From Treponema primitia ZAS-1 (lineage in GTDB: Bacteria; Spirochaetota; Spirochaetia; Treponematales; Breznakiellaceae), in contig NZ_AEEA01000056.1 of the NCBI RefSeq assembly GCF_000297095.1, positions 49,905 to 113,904 on the forward strand: a stretch of DNA of 64,000 nt, read 5' to 3'. The notes under the pieces are model-generated. The model was not told the origin of the DNA and searched no databases. It was given only the letters and a program-made list of their open reading frames with translations. The position numbers were made by a program, and so were the translations under genes. Positions 16,629 through 26,800 of this stretch are shown piece after piece (positions within the stretch are counted from its first letter, which is position 1; each line of letters starts with the position of its first letter).

Positions 16629-17309
16629 ATGCACTGCAAATTTTTAAACACGGTTTAAAGTTGAGCCTGCGTAAACCGGGCAGCATTTTCGCAACAATAC
16701 TGATACTTATCGTTCCGGTAATGTATCCATTATTTTGGTTACAGGCATTCTGGAATCCCTATGAAAACATCGGTAATTTACCCGTTGCGTTCGTCAACGA
16801 GGATTTCGGCGCATACGGCGCGGGTCTTGAACAACATTTGCGCGGTTCGACTGATGTTAAGTGGTCTTTCCCTGGTAGAAAAGCCGCCGACAGCGGGCTG
16901 AAGGAGCGGTTTGTTGACCCTGGCCGCGCTTGCGGTGTCGGCGTTGACTAGTATAGCCATGGTATCAACGCTTATCAGTATATTTGGAATGTTCGGGCAA
17001 ATGCTGTCGATGTTTCTGTTGATATTCCAACTTACGGCGAGCGGAGGCACTTTCCCGACGGAGCTCACCCAAGGCGGATTGTTTATGGCGCTTCACCCGT
17101 TTGTACCCTTCACGTATTCGCTGAATGCGCTGCGCGAAACAATTTCCAGTGTTCCGCTGGACGGAAATGTATTGATACAATCCCTCGCCGTACAGATCGC
17201 GGTTTTAATCGGCGCATTGATTGTCTGCGCGGTGGTTGAAACATTTCGCGGCAGAAAACATACAAAATTATTCGGGAGAGAGATGATCCTGCTTCCGGAG
17301 AATAACTGA
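16625..17309 (+). pseudogene. YhgE/Pip-type ABC-2 membrane protein, internally deleted
   Basis: The frame starts at ATG 16625, overlapping the previous stop, and encodes an N-terminal piece with one membrane span and VAFVNEDFGA, typical of YhgE/Pip-like export proteins. It ends out of frame at 16951. A second frame from about 16911 encodes four to five C-terminal membrane spans with LTASGGTFPTELTQG..HPFVPFTYSLNALRE, the family's C-terminal signature. Intact members have around 700 residues or more; here only about 85 plus 130 remain. A large internal deletion with a frame shift near 16880-16915 explains this, so it is almost certainly non-functional. Confidence 0.8.
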
Positions 17310-17312
17310 TTT

Positions 17313-18686
17313 ATGGAACAAATAATGAAGGATGATCAACAGAACGAGAAATTCATTAAAATGACCACCGCGCCAATCGGCCCTCTTATCACCGGGCTTG
17401 CCATTCCGTCGGCAATAATCATGCTTATCAGCGCATTGTACAATATGGCGGATACCTTTTTTGTAAGCTTCCTGGGAACCAGCGCCACCGCGGCGGTAGG
17501 CGTAGCTTTCCCCCTCATGGCGGTGATACAGGCGGTGGGTTTTTTCTTCGGCCACGGATCGGGTAATTATATTGCCCGGGAGCTGGGGGCGCAGCACCAT
17601 ACCAACGCCTCAAAAATGGCGGCTACAGGCTTTTTTTCAGCCCTTATCGCCGGTGTATTACTTGCGGTTTTCGGTATCCTGTTTTTGGATCCCCTGGTCC
17701 GCCTGCTTGGCGCCACGGATACTATTCTTCCCTTTGCACGGGACTACATCCGTTTCATTTTTATGGGCGCCCCTTTTATGATGTGTTCCCTGATGCAAAA
17801 TAACCTGCTCCGTTATCAGGGGAGTTCTTTTCACGGTATGATCGGCATGGTGGGCGGGGCGCTTATCAATATCGCCCTTGATCCACTGTTCATTTTTGTT
17901 TTTCATTGGGGAACCGGTGGCGCGGGTTTTGCTACCATGATCAGTCAGTTTATCAGTTTTTGTCTGCTCTTTATGGCTTCGGGTAAAAAAGATAATGTGC
18001 GCATTAGGTTTAAATACTTTTCCCCGTGTTTGGCAAATTACCGGGAAATGGTGCGGGGCGGTCTGCCTTCCCTGGCGCGGCAGGGAATAGCCAGCGTTGC
18101 CGGTATCTGCATGAATAACCTTGCAGGCCCCTTCGGGGATGAGGTCATTGCGGCAATTACCATAGTACAACGTGTTTTTATGATGGCAGCATCACTGGTT
18201 GCCGGTATAGGACAGGGATTTCAGCCGGTGTGCGGTTTTAATTACGGAGCAAAACTATTCGCCCGGGTAAAACAGGGGTTCAGGTTTTCGCTGATTGCCA
18301 TGAACATCTTCCTAGTCCCCCTGGGTGTTTTGGGTTTTATCTTTGCCCCGCAGATTATTGCGCTGTTCAGGCCGGACGATACTCTGCTTATAGAAATCGG
18401 AACAAGGGCATTCAGGTATCAGTGTTACACTATTCCCCTGCTCGGCTGGATAACCATCAATAGTATGATGATGCAGACCATGGGTAAGGCCTTCGAAGCA
18501 AGCCTTTTGGCCGTAGCCCGCCAGGGGCTGTTTCTGCTGCCCCTGCTGTTTCTGCTCACTCCGCTCCTGGGATTTACCGGCATTTTGGTCAGCCAACCAG
18601 CTGCGGATCTTGGCACATTTATCCTATCAATTCCACTTTCGATACGCGTTTTCCGGGAAATGAAGGAAAGCGAAAAAAGGGAATAG
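17313..18686 (+). CDS. MATE-family efflux transporter
   Basis: 457 residues with about 12 membrane spans in two homologous halves, standard for MATE exporters. The N-terminal FIKMTTAPIGPLITGLAIPSAIIMLISALYNMADTFFVS pattern is characteristic. These pumps export cationic drugs or metabolites using Na+ or H+ gradients. It follows the broken YhgE-like gene by 3 bp in the TetR-led operon, so it is likely the working efflux component of that unit. GGAG at 17297-17300 is the nearest ribosome site. Confidence 0.92.
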   Translation: MEQIMKDDQQNEKFIKMTTAPIGPLITGLAIPSAIIMLISALYNMADTFFVSFLGTSATAAVGVAFPLMAVIQAVGFFFGHGSGNYIARELGAQHHTNASKMAATGFFSALIAGVLLAVFGILFLDPLVRLLGATDTILPFARDYIRFIFMGAPFMMCSLMQNNLLRYQGSSFHGMIGMVGGALINIALDPLFIFVFHWGTGGAGFATMISQFISFCLLFMASGKKDNVRIRFKYFSPCLANYREMVRGGLPSLARQGIASVAGICMNNLAGPFGDEVIAAITIVQRVFMMAASLVAGIGQGFQPVCGFNYGAKLFARVKQGFRFSLIAMNIFLVPLGVLGFIFAPQIIALFRPDDTLLIEIGTRAFRYQCYTIPLLGWITINSMMMQTMGKAFEASLLAVARQGLFLLPLLFLLTPLLGFTGILVSQPAADLGTFILSIPLSIRVFREMKESEKRE

Positions 18687-18712
18687 TCAGGTACCCTGAC
18701 GCGTCTGGCCAT

Positions 18713-18860
18713 AGTACCAAGGACATCAAACAGGACGAGGAACCGCCCACTTGGCAGAAACTTCTCTGGGGTCTTTCTATCGGTATTATCTCCCGCTTCT
18801 GCTTCACTGTACGTTTCCGATGTCTACCGGGAACGGGTGAATCAGATCCGGGCTATGGAA
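18713..18860 (+). pseudogene. Fossil junction of a BCCT gene and a MIO-free lyase gene
   Basis: No open gene remains, but translation of 18713-18802 gives STKDIKQDEEPPTWQKLLWG followed by LSIGIISR, which matches the C-terminal EPP..WG-S-GI segment of BCCT carriers and resembles the one at about 4.40-4.45 kb. Directly after it, bases 18822-18860 encode VYRERVNQIRAM, close to AYRERVNQSRAL in the second MIO-free lyase; at the DNA level about 30 of 34 bases agree with 4728-4762. Gene order BCCT then lyase is the same as in the intact pair. This is therefore a decayed second copy of the cassette with an internal deletion. Confidence 0.6.
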
Positions 18861-18867
18861 AAAATAT

Positions 18868-19653
18868 TCATTTATAACTATGCAGGCCTGGTAAAAGATA
18901 ATTTACCCCAAATAGAGTAAAAATCGTACAGAGAAAACCTATTACCGCAACAAGGGAAATCAGCTTCCCTTTCTTTTTAAAAATTAAACGCAAGTGCAGA
19001 TAAAAAGTATACACCAGCCAGGTAATAAGAGCCCAGGTTTCTTTTGGGTCCCAGCCCCACCATCTCCCCCAGGCTTTCTGCGCCCAGATGGAACCAAAAA
19101 TGAGAGCCCCGGCGGTAAAAACAGGATAGCCCACCAATATAGCAGTATAGGTAATTCTATCATATTTCAGGCGCCTTTCCTCTGTTTTGACAAAAAGAGA
19201 AACCAAAGCTGCGGCAAAGGATACCACAAAAAAGGATTCACCGATAAAAGCGAAAGAAACATGGAGCAGCAGCCAGGAGGAACGCAGACTGGGAACCGGT
19301 AACAGGGCTTCTTTACCGGTCAAGGGGGAACTGGCAACTGCAAGAAAAACCAGGGCAATAAAAATAGAAATAAAACTGATTGTTTTACTTTGAGGAATGC
19401 GGCGCTGGGTTTTATAGACAAAAGAAATTATACAAATTACCGCAGCATAAAATATCAGGGATTCAAAGGTTCCGGTAAGGGCTATAAATTGTATTTGTAT
19501 ACTCCGGACTATGGATACTGCCATAAGCAGTACTGCGGCTAGAAGTGTCATCCACTGGCTTATGGGTTCATCAGCTTTTCTGAATAAAAATATAATCTGA
19601 ATAATAACAGCGAAGCTTAAAACAATACAGGCGGTAGTAGAAATAATAGTCAT
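18868..19653 (-). CDS. ccsA: Cytochrome c assembly protein CcsA/ResC
   Basis: 261 residues, about eight membrane spans. The haem-handling signature GRWWGWDPKETWALITW (about 190-206) is the WWD motif of System II haem exporters, with conserved flanking histidines. With ResB it moves haem out of the cell and attaches it to CxxCH motifs. The start overlaps the resB stop (ATGA). It ends a five-gene minus-strand operon that also encodes a sensor kinase with a CxxCH, its most obvious client. Length is at the short end for the family, but all core spans appear present. Confidence 0.9.
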   Translation of the reverse strand: MTIISTTACIVLSFAVIIQIIFLFRKADEPISQWMTLLAAVLLMAVSIVRSIQIQFIALTGTFESLIFYAAVICIISFVYKTQRRIPQSKTISFISIFIALVFLAVASSPLTGKEALLPVPSLRSSWLLLHVSFAFIGESFFVVSFAAALVSLFVKTEERRLKYDRITYTAILVGYPVFTAGALIFGSIWAQKAWGRWWGWDPKETWALITWLVYTFYLHLRLIFKKKGKLISLVAVIGFLCTIFTLFGVNYLLPGLHSYK

Positions 19654-20321
19654 AATTTTTGTCTCCTTAGTTTAATTAACAATGTAATAACAATCCCTGT
19701 TCCAACAATAAGTAATGAAATCACAACCATAACATAGCCGGGGTCCCATACTGCCCTAAGAACCGTATATTCATCACCGGCATTAAGGCCGTCAGCATAA
19801 ATACCGTAGGAATACTGGTACAAAGAAAATCCCCCAATTTTAAGGGGATGATTTACTTCAAGGGGATACGATTTTAGTTCCATTACATTATCTTGGAATA
19901 CCGAAAGATAACTTTTCCATGCCAGGGGTCTTGCGTTTTTATCTTCGATATATTCAAGATCATCGAGAACAATAATAGTGCCGTTTGGCAGCATAGCCGA
20001 TTGTCCCCGGGACAGGGTGATTGATCCGTCCACGCGGTTAAGGGCGCTTAAAAATGCGGCGATGATAAACAGGAGGAGTCCGCCGTGAAGTATGTCGGGA
20101 CCGAAATTCGGGCTTCTCTTTTTTAGTTCCCCGGTAAAACGGAAAATAGTACAGCTAAGCAGGTTGATGAAGAACAGGCCTACGGGGACAAGAAAAGCCG
20201 GGGTATTGAAAAAACGTGATCGGGGTATAAATGTCGAAATAGCCGCAGCAATGATAAAATAGGCAATTAATACCGCCGTAAGCTTAAGCGATCTGAATAG
20301 CGAAAAAAACTTTTTCAGCAT
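19650..20321 (-). CDS. resB: Short ResB/Ccs1-like cytochrome c biogenesis protein
   Basis: 223 residues from ATG 20321, one base beyond the upstream kinase stop; starting MLKKFFSLFRSLKLTAVLIAYFIIAAAISTFIP is typical of ResB. Three membrane spans precede a periplasmic domain (about 85-185) and a final span follows. It is shorter than the 450-550 residues of Bacillus or plant homologues, so it is a compact form with a small periplasmic domain. ResB with CcsA makes the System II cytochrome c synthetase. Its fusion-like spacing to the haem-c kinase gene supports a shared task. Confidence 0.82.
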   Translation of the reverse strand: MLKKFFSLFRSLKLTAVLIAYFIIAAAISTFIPRSRFFNTPAFLVPVGLFFINLLSCTIFRFTGELKKRSPNFGPDILHGGLLLFIIAAFLSALNRVDGSITLSRGQSAMLPNGTIIVLDDLEYIEDKNARPLAWKSYLSVFQDNVMELKSYPLEVNHPLKIGGFSLYQYSYGIYADGLNAGDEYTVLRAVWDPGYVMVVISLLIVGTGIVITLLIKLRRQKL

Positions 20322-20322
20322 G

Positions 20323-22719
20323 TTAAAGGATGTAGCTTCGCAGCTTATCAAGAACCTCATCGAGATCCAGAGGTTTCCCCACATGACCATTCATCCCTGC
20401 GGCAAGGCAGTTCTCTATATCTTCCCGGAATACATTCGCCGTCATGGCAACTATGGGGATGGTTTTAGCATTAGGGGCGTCAAGGGCGCGAATCCGCCGG
20501 GTCGCCTCGAAGCCATCCATTTCCGGCATCTGTACATCCATAAAAATCATATCGAAACTAAGGGGCGCTTCACTGAATAGACGCACCGCTTCTGCCCCGT
20601 TCCCGGCGGTGATAATTTCCAATTCCGTGGGCTCAAGCAATGCGCGTACTATTTCCTGGTTAATTTCCACGTCCTCCGCCAAGAGGAGACGGCGTCCCGC
20701 GAAGGATACGGCTTCATTGGTCTTTGTTTCCCCCTGGGAGACGGTTACGCCAAGGCAGTCGTTGATGAGGTCCGCAATGGGAGAGGGGAACAGGGGCTTT
20801 GGCAGGAATTTATCCACCCCCGCAGTTTTCGCTTCTTCCTGAATAGCATCCCATTCGGTGGAAGAAATCATTATTATTACGGACTTATTCTGTTTCAGTT
20901 CCTTGATTCGCCGGGATAATTCAATGCCGTTCATGCCCGGGGGCATCTTCCAGTCGATAAAATAAATGTCGTAAACACCGTTTACATCGATCATGCCCAG
21001 CGCTTCTTCCGCACTGGAGGCAACATCGCAGACGAAATTAAAACGCTCGGCAAGATCAGAAAAATAATCCCGGATTTCCGGCGCATCGTCCACCGCCAGG
21101 ACCCGTATATTATCCCAATTCCTTCCCGGGCCAAGGAGATCCCGGTGTCCGGCTTTACCGGGGCGCGCTTTTATGGTAAAGATAAATGATGCGCCCTTGC
21201 CAAGCTCCGACTCTATCCAAATACTGCCGCCCATCATTTCGACGATCCGCTTTGAGATGGCGAGACCCAGGCCGGTACCGCCGAATTTCCGGGAGGTACT
21301 GCTTTCCGCTTGCTGGAAGGCGGTAAAAAGTTTTTTCTGCTGTTCCGGGCTTATGCCAATGCCGCTGTCCTTCACCTCAATCTGCAGGGTATATTCACCT
21401 TCAGATTCGCCAACCAGCTTAGTAGTCAGAGAAACGACGCCGCCTTCGGGGGTAAATTTTACGGCGTTACTCAACAGATTGGTGATGACCTGGGTCAGCC
21501 GCTGATCGTCTCCTATCAACACCGGGGGAATATCCTTATCAATATAAACTGAAAAAATTTGATGTTTTTCCTCTACCCGGAAGTTTATAACATTGGAAAC
21601 CTTTTGCAGCATCCTTTCAAAATTGAATTCCTCATAGGACAGCTCCAGTTTGTTGGCCTCAATTTTTGACATATCCAATATTTCGTTAATGATCCCTAAC
21701 AGGTGTTTTGAAGCATCTTCTATTTTGCTAAAGGCATAGTCCTTACGCTCCGTATCGGCTGTTTTTTCCCCTATGGTGGTCATGCCGATGATGGCGTTCA
21801 TGGGGGTGCGGATTTCATGGCTCATGTTGGAGAGGAATTCACTCTTCGCCATGTTGGCGCGTTCCGCAGCCTTTTGACTAATCTGCAGTTCCTTTGTGCG
21901 CTCCTCTACCCGTACTTCAAGCTCCGCCGCCAGGGTACGCAGCTGAACCTCCGCTGAGTCCTGTTCGCGTATGTGCAAAATAATCCGCTTGCCAAGCAAA
22001 AGCAGAACCACCAGGCCGAAAAACCAGAGCGCGCCATGGGAGATACTCAGAAACGTTACGGTTACGCCGGCGGATTTTAAAAAGGGAGCCATCGGCACAT
22101 TTACGCTGATACCTCCGCGCTGCTCCCCCGCCGTATACCCCTGAAACGCGTGACAGGAAAGGCAGCTTTCTTCGGTAACAAGGGGCCCGATAAAACGCAA
22201 ATACTCCTTACCGTCCTGAATAACTTCGCCGGTTACTTCCTTTTTTCCGGGATTGTTCTCAAGCTCGTACAGCGCTTCACTTTCCCATGTATCCGGCTCA
22301 TTCCCCGGACGTATGGGGTTGTTACTGGTTATATGGCCGGTAACGCCGGAAGCAAGCTCTCCCAGTTCATGTACCAGCCGGGTCATATACGCAGGATTGA
22401 TTTTGGTCATGGGAACGTCATTTGGTCCGATTATATCCCTGGTTTTATCATTGGCCAGATAGGGGTTTGGAGGAAGAGAATCGCCGACCTTGCCATAGAC
22501 ACCGCCGAGACCGGAAACCCAGCGCCGGTACACAATGTCCTTTTCAAAGGCGGTCCGGGCCTGGATCAACGCAAACGCCCTGGCATGTTCATAGGTTTGG
22601 CTGATATTAAGCCACAGCGAGGCGGACACAATAAGCGTCCAGAATACAATTATGGCGGCAATATAAATGGGAACTGCTTTACCTGCGGCTTTTGAACTTA
22701 GGTTGGTTCCTATTGCCAT
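20323..22719 (-). CDS. Hybrid sensor kinase with periplasmic haem-c (DUF3365) domain
   Basis: 798 residues from ATG 22719; longer starts overlap the upstream gene and have no better ribosome site. Order: membrane span (about 15-35), periplasmic domain (about 40-215), second span (about 225-245), short coiled coil, HisKA with SNMSHEIRTPMNAIIG, HATPase (DSGIGI, GTGLGLAI), then two receiver domains (IDWKMPPGMNG and MDVQMPEMDG). The sensor domain contains CLSCH (186-190) followed by GYTAGEQRGGISVNVPM, the DUF3365/Tll0287-like pattern that binds haem c. It likely senses redox state, oxygen or NO in the periplasm. The maturation genes resB and ccsA follow at once. Confidence 0.9.
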   Translation of the reverse strand: MAIGTNLSSKAAGKAVPIYIAAIIVFWTLIVSASLWLNISQTYEHARAFALIQARTAFEKDIVYRRWVSGLGGVYGKVGDSLPPNPYLANDKTRDIIGPNDVPMTKINPAYMTRLVHELGELASGVTGHITSNNPIRPGNEPDTWESEALYELENNPGKKEVTGEVIQDGKEYLRFIGPLVTEESCLSCHAFQGYTAGEQRGGISVNVPMAPFLKSAGVTVTFLSISHGALWFFGLVVLLLLGKRIILHIREQDSAEVQLRTLAAELEVRVEERTKELQISQKAAERANMAKSEFLSNMSHEIRTPMNAIIGMTTIGEKTADTERKDYAFSKIEDASKHLLGIINEILDMSKIEANKLELSYEEFNFERMLQKVSNVINFRVEEKHQIFSVYIDKDIPPVLIGDDQRLTQVITNLLSNAVKFTPEGGVVSLTTKLVGESEGEYTLQIEVKDSGIGISPEQQKKLFTAFQQAESSTSRKFGGTGLGLAISKRIVEMMGGSIWIESELGKGASFIFTIKARPGKAGHRDLLGPGRNWDNIRVLAVDDAPEIRDYFSDLAERFNFVCDVASSAEEALGMIDVNGVYDIYFIDWKMPPGMNGIELSRRIKELKQNKSVIIMISSTEWDAIQEEAKTAGVDKFLPKPLFPSPIADLINDCLGVTVSQGETKTNEAVSFAGRRLLLAEDVEINQEIVRALLEPTELEIITAGNGAEAVRLFSEAPLSFDMIFMDVQMPEMDGFEATRRIRALDAPNAKTIPIVAMTANVFREDIENCLAAGMNGHVGKPLDLDEVLDKLRSYIL

Positions 22720-22738
22720 ATAAAATAGTATATACCAA

Positions 22739-23812
22739 CTATATGTCCCTTGCAACTGCCGCAAATTGGCCGGCCACCTTGGAAAATATATCGATAAGCA
22801 CCGGATCAAAATGACTTCCCCTGCCTTCCTCAATTATCTTCCGCGCTTCTTCGGTGCTGAAGGGCTTCTTGTACGGGCGGACCGAAATCAATGCATCATA
22901 CACATCGGCAATCGCCATCAAGCGTCCCTCCAGCGGAATATCTTTCCCGCCTATGCCGGAGGGATATCCCGTACCATCCCATTTTTCGTGATGGGTTCCG
23001 GCGATTCGCCTGGCGTGACGCAGGAAAGCGTGCTCATTCGTATTCTTTTCTATCCTTTTTATGGCGTCCACACCGATTGTGGTATGGGTTTTCATAATTT
23101 CAAATTCCTCCGAAGTGAGCTTACCAGGTTTATTCAGTACCAAGTCGCTTATAGCAATTTTACCCACATCGTGAAGCTGTGCAGAGGGCAGCAGGTAATC
23201 CATATCCCATGAAGATACCTCGTCTGCGTAAATATTTTCTTCAATCAGTTTATCCAGCAGGATCTTCAAATATTTTTGTGTGCGGGAAACATGCCCTCCC
23301 GTTACATCGTCACGAAACTCAACAAGGTCGGCCACCGTATTGAGTACCGCATTTTGCAGATTGAATATCTGCGCAGTTTTTTGGCGTACCATTTCTTCCA
23401 AGCCGGCGCTGAATTCTATGAGCTGCTTTTTCCGTGTTTCCGCAAGAAGATGGTTCTCAATACGCTTAAGCAGTAGCGGTGCTGAAAACGGTTTTGTTAC
23501 ATAATCAATCGCACCGAGGCTCAGACCCTCCAACTCGCTCCCTTCGTCTGTTTTGGAGGTAAGGAATATAACGGGGATTTCAACCCACCGGGGTTTATTT
23601 TTTAAATGCTTAATTGCTTCATAACCGTTTATATCCGGCATTTCAATATCCAGTAAAATCAAATCGGGGGTAATATTTTCCAGCAGGTCAAATAAAATAT
23701 CTACCGAAGGAACCGGGTAAACCTTATATTGTTCCTTAAGCATCTCCTTGCCGGTAGTAAGATTGGTCATGTTATCATCAACAAAAAATATTTTTTTGCG
23801 CTCATTTTCCAT
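22739..23812 (-). CDS. Response regulator with HD-GYP c-di-GMP phosphodiesterase domain
   Basis: 357 residues. Receiver domain (about 6-122) with acidic pair VDDN at 11-14, phospho-acceptor Asp55 in LLDIEMPD, and Lys near 107. HD-GYP domain (about 150-345) with HDVGKIAISD, the HHEKWDGTGYP motif and ADVYDAL. HD-GYP proteins hydrolyse cyclic di-GMP. Placed 37 bp after a hybrid kinase and 19 bp before the haem-c kinase, it is the probable output of one or both. In motile spirochaetes c-di-GMP affects motility and surface behaviour, so this operon may link haem-based sensing to those traits (inference). Confidence 0.92.
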   Translation of the reverse strand: MENERKKIFFVDDNMTNLTTGKEMLKEQYKVYPVPSVDILFDLLENITPDLILLDIEMPDINGYEAIKHLKNKPRWVEIPVIFLTSKTDEGSELEGLSLGAIDYVTKPFSAPLLLKRIENHLLAETRKKQLIEFSAGLEEMVRQKTAQIFNLQNAVLNTVADLVEFRDDVTGGHVSRTQKYLKILLDKLIEENIYADEVSSWDMDYLLPSAQLHDVGKIAISDLVLNKPGKLTSEEFEIMKTHTTIGVDAIKRIEKNTNEHAFLRHARRIAGTHHEKWDGTGYPSGIGGKDIPLEGRLMAIADVYDALISVRPYKKPFSTEEARKIIEEGRGSHFDPVLIDIFSKVAGQFAAVARDI

Positions 23813-23849
23813 AAGAAATCTCCTATTTAATAATTACAATTTGTCATTC

Positions 23850-26800
23850 CTATGACAAACGTTCTATAATCTGTTTGAACCCAGTTACGCTTACCTGTTC
23901 TTTTAACCATTCTACCAGCAGGCTTCCTTCGGCGGAAGTGTATTCATAAGTTTCCAGCTCCTTCAAGGCCCTGTCAACCTCGTCAATGTCAAAGCGTTTG
24001 CAGGCTTCCAACAAAGCTGTCAGAACATCCGCGTCCGGCTCTGGTTTTTTAGGCCTGGGGTTTTTGTCCGCAATATTTTGCAACAGGGAAGACAAATTAC
24101 CGATCAAAATTTGTACGGTTTCAATAAAGCCATCGTTTTTTGCGTCAACCAGATCAAAGTCACCTGCTTTTGCGGCAAGCTCCAAAGCCTCTGCCTCCGC
24201 CCCAACCGGTTCGGCTCCGATACTGCGGCTGCTGCTTTTTATTCCATGCACAACAATTGCGTAGTTTTTCAGATTTTTCGAACTACAGTTACGCAGCTGA
24301 TCGAGCAGAGGAGGCGTATTCCGCGTATAGGATTTGAGTACATCCAAATACGTTTCCTTATCGTCACCAAAACGCTTAAGCCCATCTTTAAAGTCAAGCC
24401 CATTGATGCTTCTGTCAAAATTGATTCCTTTGTCATTATCGCTGCGTCTGTCCGATCCACCCGGATACGTTTCCTGGAGCTTTTTCTCCAACTCCTTATC
24501 ACGGACCCAGTGGCTGATAATAACATCCATACGCATAATATCGATGGGCTTAGAGAGAAATGCCTGGAAGCCGTTTTGCAGAAACATATCTTCGTTGCCA
24601 ACAATAGCGTTTGCGGTAAGGGCAATGATCGGAACGGTTTTTGCATATTCTGTTCCGATTTCTTCGCGTATGATGCGCGTTGCCTCAATGCCGTCCATTC
24701 CGGGCATCATGTGATCCATAAAGATAGCGTTGTATGTAACATTGGCGTTACGGATCAGTTCAATAGCCTCCGGGCCGCTGGATGCACAGTCTATCTGCAT
24801 CCCATAGGGTTTCATCATGCCCCGGGCGACATCCAGATTTGTCGGCACATCATCTACGACCAGTACCTTGGCATAGGGGATATACGCACGTACCAGCTTT
24901 GAACTTCGGTCACGCTTATTATCGGAATAGCAGAAGTTTCTGAGATTTTCGGCAACCTTCGCGCCAATCGGGACAGCGGCGTTTACCCTACCCTGCCGTA
25001 TACGTACCGTAAATGTGCTGCCCTTTCCATACTCGCTGTTTACCGTAATAGTACCATCCATCATCTCCACCATACTTTTACAGATGGAAAGTCCCAAACC
25101 GGTTCCCTCAATTTTACGGTTACTTTTTGTATCCACCTGATTGTATTCAGAAAAGAGTTTTTCCATATCCTCTGGGCGAATACCAACACCGGTATCCCTA
25201 ATACTGGAAACCAGCCATATATTATCACCGTCCTGTTCGCAGGAGATGCTCCAGTCAACGCTGCCCTCGCTTGTGTATTTGAAGGCGTTGCTTAAAAGGT
25301 TATTGAAAATCTGCTTGATACGCAGCTCATCCCCCACAAGCAAACCCGGTATAGTTTCATCAATATCCGTATTGAAGGTGATTGGTTTGGAACCAATGCG
25401 CACAATGTTCAAGGTGATAGTATCGTTGATAAGACTTGGTGTATCGTATTCGACCGGGATAAGTTCAAACTTTCCGGATTCAATTTTTGATATATCCAGA
25501 ATATCATTGATGAGGCTGAGCAGCGTAACCCCCGAATTATATACCTTTTCCAGATTTTCCCGTGCGTTTCCAACCACATCTCCGGAATCAAGGGTCAGCT
25601 CGGACAGGCCGATGATAGCGTTGAGGGGGGTACGCATTTCGTGGCTCATATTTGCTAGAAAATCGGACTTTGCTTCCGCGCTTGCAATTGCAAGCTCACG
25701 CGCCTGAACGATATCGTGGGTCATTTCATTGCGCAGTATAGTGTTGGCGATCAATAAGCCGCCGGAGCGCAGCAAACTTTCATCATCACTGGTAAATATA
25801 CGTTCCTTGTGGCAGTCATCAAATGCCACAAATCCCCAAAAGCGTTCCTGGAAATGTACGGGAATAACCAGAATGGAGACAATCCCCTGGGGGGAGAGCT
25901 GCGCCTGCTCCGCCGGTGAAAGGGTACGGGCGAGCCCGTTTATACTCTGCCCGGCGGAGAGCTTTTCCTCCCATCCGGGAATAGTTTTGCTATAGGAGAC
26001 ATTCATAGTAATAGGTTTACCCGACTGCGGATCCGCTCCTCCCGACCACTCATATATTTGCGAGCAATACAATTCTCCGTTTTCCGTATGGTTTTGCCAA
26101 ATGCGCATTCGGTCAACACCGGCGCACCGCGCTATCATATCCATACCATTCCACATGTCGTTCTCAAAATTATTCGTTTCCGCCTGAAGCAGCATCACTG
26201 CGGTCTCGTTGATCGTATACAGGAGCTTCTCCTGGGATTCAAGGGTCGTTACCAGTTCGTTTATTGTCTTATACGGCTTTTCAATTGTAAGGGAAGCGGC
26301 AAAGGCGGCTATGACACTCAGCAGCAGACACACTACCCCCACAAGCAGCAGTCCGCTGCGGACAGCCTGGAGCGGACTTTCCACGAGCGGCGCAGCCACG
26401 CCTAAGGACCAACCGACCCTTGAGCCCGTAATCGGCCTGTAGACACAGAACTGCTCTGCACCGTAAATTGAATACCGTTCCAATCCGGACTTCCCCTCAG
26501 TCATATGGCCGGTAACATCGGCAGTTTCTTGAAACTGACTGTCTGTCTTTGCTAGTTCGATAAAATTATTTCGCCCTGTCACAAAGTCTTTGGCCACATT
26601 GGCTATTACGGTTCCCTCAGAGTCCAGTATAAAGATGTTACCGGTATTCCATATGGCAAATTCGGAAAGAATATCGCTGAAAAACAGACCGGACACGGTC
26701 GCGGACAGAACACGAGCGCCCACCGGTATGCAGACATGCAGCACAAACTCTCCGCTCGGGTCGTTTCTGGTCGTTGAGATGACCATTTCCCCATTGAAGG

